From the NCBI RefSeq assembly GCF_025642975.1, contig NZ_JANZKJ010000005.1:124001-188000 (forward strand): DNA of 64,000 nucleotides, in the 5' to 3' direction. Source of the stretch: Pseudomonas sp. RIT-PI-S (GTDB lineage Bacteria; Pseudomonadota; Gammaproteobacteria; Pseudomonadales; Pseudomonadaceae). The notes under the pieces were generated by a model. It was given only the letters and a program-made list of their open reading frames with translations, was not told the DNA's origin and searched no databases. Shown piece by piece: positions 34,463 to 46,904 of the stretch; the stretch's first letter is position 1, and each line of letters opens with the position of its first letter. The position numbers were made by a program, and so were the translations under genes.

Positions 34463-37027
34463 CTACGCGGTATGGTCGGTAGGAGCCGCCACGCCGAGCG
34501 CTTGCACTTCAGTGGCGTGATCCGCGGTGGCGAATACGAACTGGTCATTGGTCAAGGTGTGGCTGTAATCGCCTACCAGGGTGACCTGGAACTTGTGCCC
34601 CGCAGTATCGGCTTCGTTGCTGCGGATATAGGTGCGATCGGCGCTGGCGTTGTAGCTCACCTTCAGCGTGCCATCGGTGCCATCGCCCAGGCCGGTGAAG
34701 CCCAATGCGGAGACGTCCAGGTGGTCGCGCTCGCTGGAGAAGTCCGTGATCAGGTCAGCCGAGCCCACGAAACTGTCGCCGATGCTGTTGTAGCGGAAGG
34801 TGTCCGCGCCGGAGCCTCCGGTCAGGCGGTCGCTGCCCGCCCCGCCCACCAGCAGATCATCGCCCACGCTGCCTGCCAGCGTATCGTTGCCCGCCAGGCC
34901 CGTCAGGGTGTCGTTGCCCCAGTCGCCGTAGAGGGTATCTGCCCCTGAAGTCCCGGCCAGATCCAGATGGGTGATGGGCTGCGACGAGTCGCTATGGGTA
35001 GGGTCAGGATTGGCGAACAGCACGTTGGTGGCGGTCAAGTCGTAGAGGTGATTGCCCTTGAGCAGGATCTCGAACCGGTTGCCGTTGGCGTCTGGGTCCA
35101 AGGACTTCAAGGCGGTGTAGTCCCCAGCCAGGTTCAACACCACCTTCAGCGTTCCGTCATGGCCGTTACCCAGGCCGGTGAAGCCCAGGGCGGTCAGGTC
35201 GATACGGTCGTGGCCATTGCTGTTGAAGTCTACGATCAAGTCGCGCTGGGCATAGCTGCCGCTGGCGTCGTTACGATAGCTGTCGCTGACATTGGTGTAG
35301 ACGAAGGTGTCGGCGCCCGCACCGCCGGTGAGGGTGTCGCCGCCGCTGCCGCCCAGCAGGCGATCCGCGCCGCCGTCGCCCAGCAATGCATCGCGCCCGG
35401 CATTGCCTACCAAGGTGTCGTCGGCGGTGGTGCCGACCAGCCGATCGTTATGACCGGTACCGGTGGTGAGCGAGAAGAAATTGTCCGCGCCCAGGGTGGT
35501 CAGGTGGTTGCCGCTCAGCGCCAGCTGAAAGCGATTGCCCTGGCTGTCTGCATCCAGGCTGGAGAGGTAGGTGGTGTCGGTGCTGGCGTTATAGGTGACC
35601 TTGAGCGTGCCATGGTGGCCATTGCCGAGGCCTACCAGCCCGAGCGCGGTGAGGTCGAGGCGGTCGGTGGAGTCGTTGAAGTCCGTGATGCGGTCCGTGT
35701 GCGAGCTGGACGCGGTACGGTAGCTGTCGCTGACCTGGGTGAAGCGGAACACGTCGCTGCCGCTGCCGCCGGTGAGTTGGTCGGCACCCGCGCCGCCAAC
35801 GATCACGTCATTCCCCGACGCCCCGTCGATGCGGTCGTTGCCAGCCCCGCCACTGATCAACTCGTCGGCACGGCTGCCCGCGATGTCATCGGCCGCGGCG
35901 CTGCCCCGCAGGATCAGTACATCACTGTTATTGGTGACCTGAGTGTCGGTGCCCACGGCGTTGATGTCGCCCAGTTGGGTGCCGTTGACCACGTTGCCGA
36001 AGATCAGGCTGCCGTCGACGCCAGCGGTGTCCGAAGGGATCTCGGCCACGCCCCAGGTGGAGTTGGCCCCACCGGTGATGAGGTTGTCGTAAACGAAGTT
36101 CTGGCTGCCGTTGTTCGAACCCAGGCTGCGGATCGCGACTTCGGCCGTGTCGCTGGTCTGGGAGTTGCCGTGGATGACGTTGCTGGCGACCTCTACGTGA
36201 GTGGTCCCTTGCAAGTCGACGCCCGAGCCGCCGTTGCCGTGGATGTCCAGGCGATACACGCCGCCGTATTCGATGCCGCGCACCCGCACGCCGTCGCCAG
36301 CATTGTCGTACACATCGCCACCGATCACGCTGAAGTAGCCGGTATCCACGCCGCTTTCGTTGTGCACGTAGATGCCATCGGCACCGTTGCCCGACGCCAC
36401 GTTGTCGGTCAGGGTCAGGGCTTCGCCGCCCAGATTCACATTGATGCCGTTACGGCCGTTATCGACGCCGCGGTTGTCCTGGAACGTGGCCGCCGGCAGC
36501 GAACCACCGAGGCTGAAGCCGTCGAGGGTATTGCCGCTGGCGGTGCTGTTGCGCACGGTCAGGTTGACCGCCGGGTCGGTCAGGTCGAAGCCGCTGCCGC
36601 TGAAATGAGTGGCCGTCACGCCGTCGATCACCAGGTTGGTGACCGTACCGGCGCCAACCTGTGACCAGCCATTGATCTGGCCACTGGCGTGAGCCTGGTT
36701 ACCGTCTAGGGTCAGGTTGCTGACCGAGGCGTCCTGCACGGTGGCACCGGCAGCCACGCCCAGCAGCGAATGGGTGCTTGCGGTGGCGCCGTCGGCCAGT
36801 TTGAGGGTGGTCGCCCCCGCGCCGTCGCCGCTGAGCGTCACGTTACTTTTGAGCGCCAGCGCGTTGCCCGAGCCATCGCCATCGGACACTACCCAGGTAC
36901 CGCTTGGCACATACACCTTGCCGCCGCCAGCCGCGGCCGCGGCGTCGATGGCTTTCTGGATGGCGGCGGTATCGTCGGCGCCATTGCCTTTGGCGCCATA
37001 GTCACGGATGTCAAATACTTCGGTCAT
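34463..37027 (-). CDS. Secreted RTX mannuronan epimerase-like protein with degenerate active site
   Basis: 854 aa from the ATG at 37027 (CAGGAGCA upstream; the longer start at 37150 was rejected). Residues 1 to about 390 form a parallel beta-helix A-module like AlgE (DIRDYGAKGNGADDTAAIQKAIDAA, AGGGKVYVPSGTW). Three RTX R-modules follow, each with GGxGxD nonapeptides and a C-terminal cap ending in motifs such as LDLTALGLVGLGNGHHG. The AlgE catalytic residues are mostly replaced: Lys117 is Gln, Tyr149 is Ser145, His154 is Thr150; only the Asp (148) remains. No signal peptide, so type I secretion is likely. It may bind alginate without epimerising it, like AlgY of Azotobacter. Confidence 0.9.
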   Translation of the reverse strand: MTEVFDIRDYGAKGNGADDTAAIQKAIDAAAAAGGGKVYVPSGTWVVSDGDGSGNALALKSNVTLSGDGAGATTLKLADGATASTHSLLGVAAGATVQDASVSNLTLDGNQAHASGQINGWSQVGAGTVTNLVIDGVTATHFSGSGFDLTDPAVNLTVRNSTASGNTLDGFSLGGSLPAATFQDNRGVDNGRNGINVNLGGEALTLTDNVASGNGADGIYVHNESGVDTGYFSVIGGDVYDNAGDGVRVRGIEYGGVYRLDIHGNGGSGVDLQGTTHVEVASNVIHGNSQTSDTAEVAIRSLGSNNGSQNFVYDNLITGGANSTWGVAEIPSDTAGVDGSLIFGNVVNGTQLGDINAVGTDTQVTNNSDVLILRGSAAADDIAGSRADELISGGAGNDRIDGASGNDVIVGGAGADQLTGGSGSDVFRFTQVSDSYRTASSSHTDRITDFNDSTDRLDLTALGLVGLGNGHHGTLKVTYNASTDTTYLSSLDADSQGNRFQLALSGNHLTTLGADNFFSLTTGTGHNDRLVGTTADDTLVGNAGRDALLGDGGADRLLGGSGGDTLTGGAGADTFVYTNVSDSYRNDASGSYAQRDLIVDFNSNGHDRIDLTALGFTGLGNGHDGTLKVVLNLAGDYTALKSLDPDANGNRFEILLKGNHLYDLTATNVLFANPDPTHSDSSQPITHLDLAGTSGADTLYGDWGNDTLTGLAGNDTLAGSVGDDLLVGGAGSDRLTGGSGADTFRYNSIGDSFVGSADLITDFSSERDHLDVSALGFTGLGDGTDGTLKVSYNASADRTYIRSNEADTAGHKFQVTLVGDYSHTLTNDQFVFATADHATEVQALGVAAPTDHTA

Positions 37028-37313
37028 GCATTGCTCCTGTCTGGTACTGGAGGCCGCGAGGCCTGCCCGGTCGGGCCCGATGGCCATGCCTGGCGGATGC
37101 GAATCAGGGATGTATGAAAAGTCTTTCAGCGTAGACAACATTTCGTACATCGCCCGGCGAAACCATGTGACCCCCTGCGGGCTCTATAGTTGGTTGAGCA
37201 TAGGCCAGATCCGACGGAACGATGCCTGACTTGGACGGCAACGCTTCCTGCTATGATCGCCAGGCCTTTGGGCATGTGCCCGCCTTACTGCCATATAACG
37301 GACCCTCGCTTCG

Positions 37314-39929
<2,616 letters not shown>

Positions 39930-40833
39930 CGCCGGTTCCCGGGCGTTGCCCGGTCCTACAGGTTCGCCCGCCCTACAAAAACCTCTGTAGGAGCTGGCGC
40001 CAGCCAGCGAACGCATCCCCCGGCCTTTGTACCTACCGCTGCTTGAGGCGGTCGATGATCACTGCCAGCAGCAGGATGCTGTGGCGGATCACGGACTGGT
40101 AGCGTGGGTGAACGCGGTCACGCCGGGGGCGGTAGGGCCGGTTCCCGGGCGTTGCCCGGTCCCACAGGTCCCACAGGTTCGCCGGCTTCGCCTGCTCCTA
40201 CAACCACCTCTGTGGGAGCTGGCGCCAGCCAGCGAACGCATCCTCCGGCCTTTGCACCTACCGCTGCTTGAGGCGGTCGTTGGTCACTGCCAGCGATAGG
40301 ATGCTGCCGCGGATCGCGTACTGGTAGCGTGGGTGAACGCGGTCAGGGCGGGGGGCGGTAGTGCCGGTTCCCGGGCATTGCCCGGTCCCACAGGTCCCTC
40401 AGGTTCGCCGGCTTCGCCCGCCCCTACAACAACCTCTGTGGGAGCTGGCGCCAGCCAGCGAACGCATCCCGGCCTTTATACTTACCGCTGCTTGAGGCGG
40501 TCGATGATCACTGCCGGCAATAGGATGCTGCCGCGGATCACGTACTGGTAGCGTGGGTGAACGCGGTGACGGCGGGGGCGGTAGGGGCCGGTTCCCGGGC
40601 GTTGCCCGGTCCCACAGGCCCCACAGGTCGCCGGCTTCGCCTGCTCCTACAACTACCTCTGTAGGAGCTGGCGCCAGCCAGCGAACGCATCCCGGCCTTT
40701 GTACCTACCGCTGCTTGAGGCGGTCGATGATCACTGCCGGCAACAGGATGCTGTCGCGGATCACGTGCTGATAGCGTGGGTGAACGTGGTCACGGCGGGG
40801 GCGGTAGGGGCCGGTTCCCGGGCGTTGCCCGGT

Positions 40834-40887
40834 CCCACAGGTTCAACAGGTCCAACAGGTCCAACAGGTCCAACAGGTCCAACAGGT
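40834..40887. repeat. 9-bp minisatellite inside the tandem array
   Basis: Six units of (C/T)C(A/C)ACAGGT, for example CCAACAGGTCCAACAGGT. The other units of the array have one or two copies, so this expansion explains the 258-bp last spacing. Confidence 0.85.
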
Positions 40888-40962
40888 TCGCCGGCTTCGC
40901 CTGCCCCTACAACAACCTCTGTGGGAGCTGGCGCCAGCGAACGCATCCCCCGGCCTTTGCAC

Positions 40963-41931
40963 CTACCGTTGCTTGAGGCGGTCGATGATCACTGCCAGCA
41001 ACAGGATGCTGCCGCGGATCACGTACTGGTAGAAGGTATCGATGTTCTTCAGGTTCATGGCGTTTTCGATGATCGCCAGGATCAATACCCCAGCGATCAC
41101 GTGGCGCATCATGCCGATGCCGCCGGCGAGCGACACCCCGCCCAACACGCAGGCGGAAATCACCGTCAGCTCGAAGCCTTGGCCGATCATGGGCTGGCCG
41201 GAGGTCATCCGCGAGGCCAGCACCACGCCAGCCAGCGCGCCGACCACGCCATGCACCGCGAAGATCACGATCTTGGTGCGGTCCACTGCCACACCGGCCA
41301 GCCGTGCGGCCTCCTGGTTACCGCCAATGGCCATGGTGTTGCGCCCATAGGTGGTGTAGTTGAGCAGCCAGCCGAAGAAGAGGAAGCACAACAGCGTGAT
41401 CACGATCGGCACCGGCACTCCATACAGCTGGCCGTTGCCGAAGATCGAGAAGTCCTCTTGCATCACGCCCACGGCTTTGCCGTTGGAAAAGATGTAGGCA
41501 AGGCCGCGGACGATCTGCATGGTCGCCAGCGTGGTGATCAAGGCGTTGATCCGCAGCTTGGCGATCACGATGCCGTTGATCAGGCCAACCACCAGCCCCA
41601 TTCCCAACGCCGCGCCCACGCCGTAGACCACGCTGTCGGTGTCGCGCATCACCACCGCGGCGATGACCCCGGCGCAGGCGATGACCGAGCCTACCGAGAG
41701 GTCGAAGTGCCCGGACGCCAGGCAGAACAGCATGGTGCAGGCGGCGATCCCGGTGGTGGAGATCGCCAGCCCCAGGCCGCGCATGTTCAGCGGCGAGAGG
41801 AAGTTGTCGATGAAGATGGCGGAGCCAGCGAAGATCGCGATGGCCGCCAGCAACATGACCCAGTCGTCGAGGAACCGCCGCAGGTTCAACCGGTGGGCAG
41901 ACATCAACGGGGTGTGGGGTACGCTAGCCAT
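40963..41931 (-). CDS. araH: L-arabinose ABC transporter permease AraH
   Basis: 322 aa, multi-pass (MLLAAIAIFAGSAIFIDNF, SVGSVIACAGVIAAVVM, IVIAKLRINALITTLATMQIVRGL). Ribose/arabinose-type permease (RbsC/AraH family), forming the inner-membrane channel. It overlaps the ATPase gene by 8 nt in the araFGH order. The ending VIRGSILLLAVIIDRLKQR is the segment copied several times in the adjacent array. Confidence 0.92.
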   Translation of the reverse strand: MASVPHTPLMSAHRLNLRRFLDDWVMLLAAIAIFAGSAIFIDNFLSPLNMRGLGLAISTTGIAACTMLFCLASGHFDLSVGSVIACAGVIAAVVMRDTDSVVYGVGAALGMGLVVGLINGIVIAKLRINALITTLATMQIVRGLAYIFSNGKAVGVMQEDFSIFGNGQLYGVPVPIVITLLCFLFFGWLLNYTTYGRNTMAIGGNQEAARLAGVAVDRTKIVIFAVHGVVGALAGVVLASRMTSGQPMIGQGFELTVISACVLGGVSLAGGIGMMRHVIAGVLILAIIENAMNLKNIDTFYQYVIRGSILLLAVIIDRLKQR

Positions 41932-43474
41932 GTTTCACCTCTTGTTCTGAAGCCACACGGGCGCCGGGCAGGGCCAGTTGCAGCAGGCTGGATTCATTGG
42001 CATCGGCACGGGGCAGTTGGCCGGTGACAGCGCCTTCGCACATCACCACCACCCGGTCGGAGATACCGATCACCTCCATCAGGTCGCTGGACACCACGAT
42101 GACCGCCACGCCATTGGCCGCCAGGTTATGGATGATCTGGTAGATCTCGGACTTGGCGCCGATGTCTATGCCGCGGGTGGGCTCATCGAGCAGCAGCACC
42201 TTCATCGGCAAAGACAGCCAGCGGCCCAAAATAGCCTTCTGCTGGTTACCGCCGGAGAGGTAGAGCATCGCTTGGTCCGCCGAAGGCGTTTTTACGTTCA
42301 ACGCACGGATCTGCTTTTCGGCGTTGTCGCGCTCCCAACGGCCACGCAGCAGGCACCCCAGGCGCACGTGCAACGGCCGCGCGCCGATGTTGATGTTCTC
42401 GCCCACGCTGGCCAACGGCACGATGCCCTCTTTCTTGCGATCCTCGGGGCACAGCAGAATGCCCGCGGCGATGGCATCGCGCGGGGTGGCCAGTTTCAGC
42501 CGGTGACCATCGAGGTGCACGTCGCCGGCGGTCGCCGGGGTCAGGCCCGAAAGCAGCCGCAGCAGCTCGGTGCGCCCGGCCCCGACCAGGCCGAAGAAGC
42601 CCAGCACTTCGCCCTGGCGCACCACGAAGCTGGCCGGCGAGCGCACCCCGGGGCCCTGCAGGCCATTGACTTCCAGCGCGATATCGCCGTGAGGCCGGGC
42701 GCGGTAGTTGTAAATGTCCTGGATGTCGCGGCCAACCATGCAGGTCACCAGCTTGTCATGGCTGAGCACGGCCATGTCTTCGAAAGTCTGCACGTAGCGG
42801 CCATCCTTGAAGACCGTCACCGCATCGCAGATGCGGAAGATTTCCTCCATCCGGTGCGACACGTACAGCACCACTCTGCCCTCGTCGCGCAGGTGGCCGA
42901 TGATCCCCATCAGGCGGTCGATTTCCCGCGCCGACAAGCTGCTGGTGGGCTCGTCGAACGCGATCACCCGGGCGTCGTGAGACAACGCCTTGGCGATTTC
43001 CACCAGCTGCCGCTGCCCGAGCGACAGGTCGCCCAGGCGCGTTTGTGGATGGATCTCCTCCGCCAGCCCGTGCAGCAGCTCGCGGGCGCGCTTGTGCATC
43101 GCGCGCCGGTTGACGATCCCCAGGCGCGACGGGAAGTGCCCTAGCAGGAGGTTCTCCGCCACGGTCATCTCTGGCACCAGGTGCAGCTCCTGGTGAATGA
43201 CCGCGATGCCGCTGGCCAGGCTGTCCGCGGCATTGCGGAACTTCAGCACGCGCTCGCCCAGTTGCAGCTCGCCCTCCGACGGCGTGTAGGCGCCGCCGAG
43301 GATTTTCAGCAGCGTGGATTTACCCGCGCCGTTCTCGCCCATCAGGGCATGCACTTGCCCGGGGTACGCGGTGAAACTGATATCGGCCAGGGCGCGCACG
43401 CCCGGAAACTGCTTGCCAATGCCCCTGAATGAAAGCGCCTCGGGGGCTCGGGGTTGCGAAACGGTCGACAACAT
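41924..43474 (-). CDS. araG: L-arabinose ABC transporter ATPase AraG (duplicated)
   Basis: 516 aa from the ATG at 43474, with GAGGAAT upstream; an ORF start 11 codons earlier was not used. Two ABC domains, as in RbsA/AraG/MglA: Walker A GENGAGKST near residue 48, signature LSLGQRQLVEIAKAL and Walker B VIAFDEPTSSL; the second half has GLVGAGRTELLRLL (degenerate P-loop), LSGGNQQKAILGRWL and VLLLDEPTRGIDIG. Energises sugar import with AraF and AraH. Confidence 0.94.
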   Translation of the reverse strand: MLSTVSQPRAPEALSFRGIGKQFPGVRALADISFTAYPGQVHALMGENGAGKSTLLKILGGAYTPSEGELQLGERVLKFRNAADSLASGIAVIHQELHLVPEMTVAENLLLGHFPSRLGIVNRRAMHKRARELLHGLAEEIHPQTRLGDLSLGQRQLVEIAKALSHDARVIAFDEPTSSLSAREIDRLMGIIGHLRDEGRVVLYVSHRMEEIFRICDAVTVFKDGRYVQTFEDMAVLSHDKLVTCMVGRDIQDIYNYRARPHGDIALEVNGLQGPGVRSPASFVVRQGEVLGFFGLVGAGRTELLRLLSGLTPATAGDVHLDGHRLKLATPRDAIAAGILLCPEDRKKEGIVPLASVGENINIGARPLHVRLGCLLRGRWERDNAEKQIRALNVKTPSADQAMLYLSGGNQQKAILGRWLSLPMKVLLLDEPTRGIDIGAKSEIYQIIHNLAANGVAVIVVSSDLMEVIGISDRVVVMCEGAVTGQLPRADANESSLLQLALPGARVASEQEVKHG

Positions 43475-43497
43475 CGGGGAATTCCTCGCGGACGGGC

Positions 43498-44502
43498 TCA
43501 ATTCCACAGGCCGATTTTCTCAAGCTCTTGCTTGAAGTTGGCGCGGGTGATGAGGGTCACTTCGTCCATGGCGGTGTACTTGGGCGGCTCCTTGCCAGTG
43601 GTTACCCACTCATAGACCAGGGTCGCGGTCCGCTCGCCTTCGATGTGGGGGCTAGGCAGCATCGAACCGAAGAAGCCACTGTCCGGCTTTTTCAGCTCAC
43701 CGATGGCATCGGTGCCGTTGATGCCGATGCCGATGACGTTGGCCGGCTTGAAGCCCGCGCTCTCGGTGGCCCTTACCCCGCCCAGCACCGTGTTGTCGTT
43801 CATGCCGCCCACGATCAGGTTCTTGGCAGCCGACGGCAGCTTCACCAGGGCCGAGTTAGTGGCGTCCATGCTGCCGGGCACGTCCAGGGTTTTCTGCGGG
43901 GCGTACACGATATGGTCTTCGGGCAAACCGGCTTTCTTCAGTGCGTCCACCGAGCCGTCGGTGCGCTTCTTGCCGGTGTCCAGTTCGTTATAGGTGTTGA
44001 TCACCGCCCAAGTGTCTTTCCAGTCCCAGCCACGGTTCTTCGCCTCGCCGGCCATGGCCGCGCCCTGCTTCTGGCCCACTTCGAACGCAGCCATGCCGAG
44101 GTACGGCACGTCTTCCATGAAGTTGCCCTTGGCGTCGACGAAGCGGTCGTCCACGGCCATGACCTTGAGGTCGTTGGCCTTGGCCTTGGCCACGATGGCA
44201 GGGCCTAGGGAAACGTCTGGCGCGCAGATCACGAAGCCCTTGGCCCCGTTGGCGGCCAGGCTGTCGATGGCAGCGAGGGTTTTTTCGCCATCTGGCACGG
44301 CGATCTTCAGCAGGGTGAAGCCTTTGGCCTTGGCGGCTTTCTCGGCGAAAGCCCATTCGGTCTGGAACCAGGGCTCCTCCGCTTGCTTGACCAGAAAACC
44401 GATCTTCACCTCGTCGGCGGCAGGCGCCTGTGCCGCCCACCCCAGCGCGGCGGTGGTTGCTACGGCGCCACAAAAGACGCGGAACCCTTTGGATAGGGGC
44501 AT
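43498..44502 (-). CDS. araF: L-arabinose-binding periplasmic protein AraF
   Basis: 334 aa with signal peptide (VATTAALGWAAQAPAADE). The mature sequence VKIGFLVKQAEEPWFQTEW, IAVPDGEKTLAAIDSLAANGAKGFVICAPD, and GGMNDNTVLGGVRATESAGF follow E. coli AraF closely, so arabinose specificity is well supported. First gene of araFGH. Its start lies 129 nt after the end of the arabinonolactonase gene on the same strand. Confidence 0.94.
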   Translation of the reverse strand: MPLSKGFRVFCGAVATTAALGWAAQAPAADEVKIGFLVKQAEEPWFQTEWAFAEKAAKAKGFTLLKIAVPDGEKTLAAIDSLAANGAKGFVICAPDVSLGPAIVAKAKANDLKVMAVDDRFVDAKGNFMEDVPYLGMAAFEVGQKQGAAMAGEAKNRGWDWKDTWAVINTYNELDTGKKRTDGSVDALKKAGLPEDHIVYAPQKTLDVPGSMDATNSALVKLPSAAKNLIVGGMNDNTVLGGVRATESAGFKPANVIGIGINGTDAIGELKKPDSGFFGSMLPSPHIEGERTATLVYEWVTTGKEPPKYTAMDEVTLITRANFKQELEKIGLWN

Positions 44503-44630
44503 GGCTCACTCCTTGTTCTTGTTAGAAAGCCGAACGGTACCGGCGGGGCCGATTACCGCGAGTTCAGTCAAGCACAGCGCTGTGGGCAATATGTAACGAA
44601 GTGTCACTCAAGCCCACGTGCGCAGGTCCA

Positions 44631-45515
44631 TCAGCCGGCGAAGCGATGGCACGGCCTGCCGGCTACCTCCACTGTTGCCTTGAACAAACCACCGTCGAGG
44701 GCGCTCTGCCCTGCCGCTGGCGTTGCCGAAGTCAGATAAAGCGTGCGCAGGTCCGGGCCGCCGAAGACACAACTGGTGGGGTGGCTCACCGGCACTTCGA
44801 TGCGCTGGGCGATGCGCCCTTCTGGGTCGAAGCGCAACAGGCAGCCGGCACCCCAGCGGGCGTTCCAGAGATAGCCCTGGCTATCCAGCGCGGACCCGTC
44901 CGGGGCGCCAGGCCCATCGGCGGCCCAGGCCTCACGCTCACCCAGGCTGCCGTCGGGCCGAAGGCCGTAGCGGTAGAGCTGGCCGGCACGGCTGTCGGCG
45001 AAATACAGATAGCGGCCGTCCGCGCTCCATTCCAGGGTATTGGGGATGCCCAGGCCTTCGAGCAACGGCGTGACCTGGGGCGCGCCTGCTCCGGGGCTGA
45101 TCAGGAACAGCCCGCCGCTGTCGCGGGTCACGGGCAGGTCACCGCCGCTGGGGGTAAGGTTGTTTTGCATGGTGCCGAGCCACAGCCGGCCCTGGGGATC
45201 GCAGCGGCTTTCGTTGGGGCGATTTCCGGCAACCGGATCCACCTCGGTGAACAAGCGCAGGCTGGGGCGGTCTGTGGGAGAGGTCAGGTCAAGCCGATAC
45301 AGGCCGCTGGCCAAGGCCACCAGGGCATCACCGCGGGTGGTGGGGATAAATGCCGACACCGGTTCGCTCAGCGCCCAACGGGTCAAGCCCCCAGCATCGA
45401 GGCGACAGGCCAGATGCCCTGCGATGTCGACGAAATACAACGCTTGGGTCGGCGGGTCCCAGAAAGGCCCTTCACCCAGCTTGAAGCGTTCGGGCAAAAC
45501 AGGCTGCCAGTGCAT
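44631..45515 (-). CDS. SMP-30/gluconolactonase-family L-arabinonolactonase
   Basis: 294 aa. The six-bladed propeller motifs KLGEGPFWDPPTQALYFVDI (Glu metal ligand), RPNESRCDPQGRLWLGTM, NTLEWSADGRYLYFADS (Asn/Asp ligands) and GAPDGSALDSQGYLWNARW are intact. It hydrolyses an aldonolactone; L-arabino-1,4-lactone is inferred from the neighbouring araFGH, which fits the oxidative arabinose pathway of Pseudomonas. The dehydrogenase and dehydratases of that route are not in the window. It may head the transcript that includes araFGH. Confidence 0.88.
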   Translation of the reverse strand: MHWQPVLPERFKLGEGPFWDPPTQALYFVDIAGHLACRLDAGGLTRWALSEPVSAFIPTTRGDALVALASGLYRLDLTSPTDRPSLRLFTEVDPVAGNRPNESRCDPQGRLWLGTMQNNLTPSGGDLPVTRDSGGLFLISPGAGAPQVTPLLEGLGIPNTLEWSADGRYLYFADSRAGQLYRYGLRPDGSLGEREAWAADGPGAPDGSALDSQGYLWNARWGAGCLLRFDPEGRIAQRIEVPVSHPTSCVFGGPDLRTLYLTSATPAAGQSALDGGLFKATVEVAGRPCHRFAG

Positions 45516-45579
45516 GGCGCCTCCGCTTTTAATTGTTGTTGTACGTTCGAGCCAACCGCGGCTGACAGGACTGAGGCAT

Positions 45580-45598
45580 TAAATAATATTACTATTTA
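45580..45598. promoter_or_regulatory. Inverted repeat in the lactonase/mutarotase divergent promoter
   Basis: TAAATAATATTACTATTTA has perfect TAAATA/TATTTA arms with a 7-nt centre. It sits between the divergent lactonase (start 45515) and aldose epimerase (start 45745) genes and could bind a sugar-responsive regulator that is not encoded here. Confidence 0.5.
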
Positions 45599-45744
45599 GA
45601 CTTCAAGCCCTCGGTTGCGAGGCATGTGACCTCAACCATGACCAAACCTGCACCGCTTGCCGTTGAAATTGGTATGACTATATTCAAGAGGTCGCGATCG
45701 CGGCTACCCGTTTATCCATAACAACAACCGTACGGAGAACGCCC

Positions 45745-46902
45745 ATGAAACCCTTCCTCGCACGCAGCGGCCAGGCGGCCGGCCTGGCCCTGGCCATCAG
45801 CCTGGCGGCAGGTACCGTGCAAGCCGCTGGCCTGACCCGTGAACACGCCAGCTTCGCGACCCTCGACGATGGCACCCCAGTGGAGCGCTATCTGTTGCGC
45901 AACAGCCACGGGGTACAGGCAAGCATCCTGACCTACGGCGCAACGCTACAATCGCTGCTGGTGCCCGACCGCAACGGCCAATTGGCAGACGTGGTGCTGG
46001 GCTTCGATGACGTGCAGGGCTACCAGGCACACGGGGACGTATACTTCGGCGCCACCATCGGGCGCTTCGGCAATCGCTTGGCCAAGGGCCAGTTCACCCT
46101 CGACGGCAAGCAGTACCAGGTGCCGGTAAATGATGGCCCGAACGCGCTGCACGGCGGCCCGAAGGGCTTCGACAAGCATGTGTGGAAGGCCCGCGAAACC
46201 GATGAGAAGGGCTGGGTCGGGGTAACGCTGAGCTACCACTCCGCCGACGGCGAAATGGGCTTCCCCGGCAACTTGAACGTGGAGGTCGAATACAGCCTCA
46301 ACGAGGACAACGTGCTGCGCATCCGCTACAAAGCCACCACCGACCGCAGCACGGTGCTCAACCTCACCAACCACAGTTACTTCAACCTCGCTGGCGCGGG
46401 CGAAGGCGACATCCTCAACCAGGTCGCGACCCTGCATGCGGCGCGCTACACCCCCATCGACAAAACCCTGATCCCGACCGGCGAACTGGCGCCGGTGGCC
46501 GGCACGCCCATGGACTTCACCCATCCCGTGGCCTTTGGCAAGCACATCCGCGATGACCATGAGCAGCTGAAATTCGCCGAACCTCAACAAGGCGGCTTCG
46601 ACTTCAACTGGGTACTGGATAGCGCCGGCGACCTGGGCAAGCTTGCCGCGGAGGTGACCGATCCGGGCTCCGGCCGGCGCCTGCAGCTGTATACCACCGA
46701 GCCTGGAGTGCAGCTGTACACCGGCAACTTCCTCAAGGGCTTTGCTGGCAAAGGCGGCAAGACCTACCCTCACTGGGGCGCGTTCACCCTGGAAACCCAG
46801 CATTATCCGGATGCGCCCAACCAGCCCAATTTCGCCAGCACCCGCCTGGACCCAGGGAAGACCTACACCCAGACCACGCTGTTCCGCTTCAGCGCGCAGT
46901 AA
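45745..46902 (+). CDS. Aldose 1-epimerase (galactose mutarotase), exported
   Basis: 385 aa. Signal peptide LALAISLAAGTVQA, so periplasmic, unlike cytosolic GalM. Family landmarks: GATLQSLLVPDRNG, GATIGRFGNRLAKGQFTLDG, PNALHGGPKGFDKHVW (His), LTNHSYFNLAG (His), and QLYTGNF with ETQHYPDAPNQPNFAST (Glu base). It speeds anomer conversion of a sugar, presumably arabinose or galactose, before import through AraFGH. Divergent from the lactonase/ara genes. Confidence 0.92.
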   Translation: MKPFLARSGQAAGLALAISLAAGTVQAAGLTREHASFATLDDGTPVERYLLRNSHGVQASILTYGATLQSLLVPDRNGQLADVVLGFDDVQGYQAHGDVYFGATIGRFGNRLAKGQFTLDGKQYQVPVNDGPNALHGGPKGFDKHVWKARETDEKGWVGVTLSYHSADGEMGFPGNLNVEVEYSLNEDNVLRIRYKATTDRSTVLNLTNHSYFNLAGAGEGDILNQVATLHAARYTPIDKTLIPTGELAPVAGTPMDFTHPVAFGKHIRDDHEQLKFAEPQQGGFDFNWVLDSAGDLGKLAAEVTDPGSGRRLQLYTTEPGVQLYTGNFLKGFAGKGGKTYPHWGAFTLETQHYPDAPNQPNFASTRLDPGKTYTQTTLFRFSAQ

Positions 46903-46904
46903 CC

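Noticed and set aside
34967..36664. 565-codon forward open frame across the epimerase-like gene
   Set aside because: Same cause: antisense of repetitive GC-rich coding sequence.
40699..42027. 442-codon forward open frame beginning in the tandem array
   Set aside because: It runs through REP repeats and then antisense to araH; the long His/Gln/Arg-rich translation is typical of a shadow frame.
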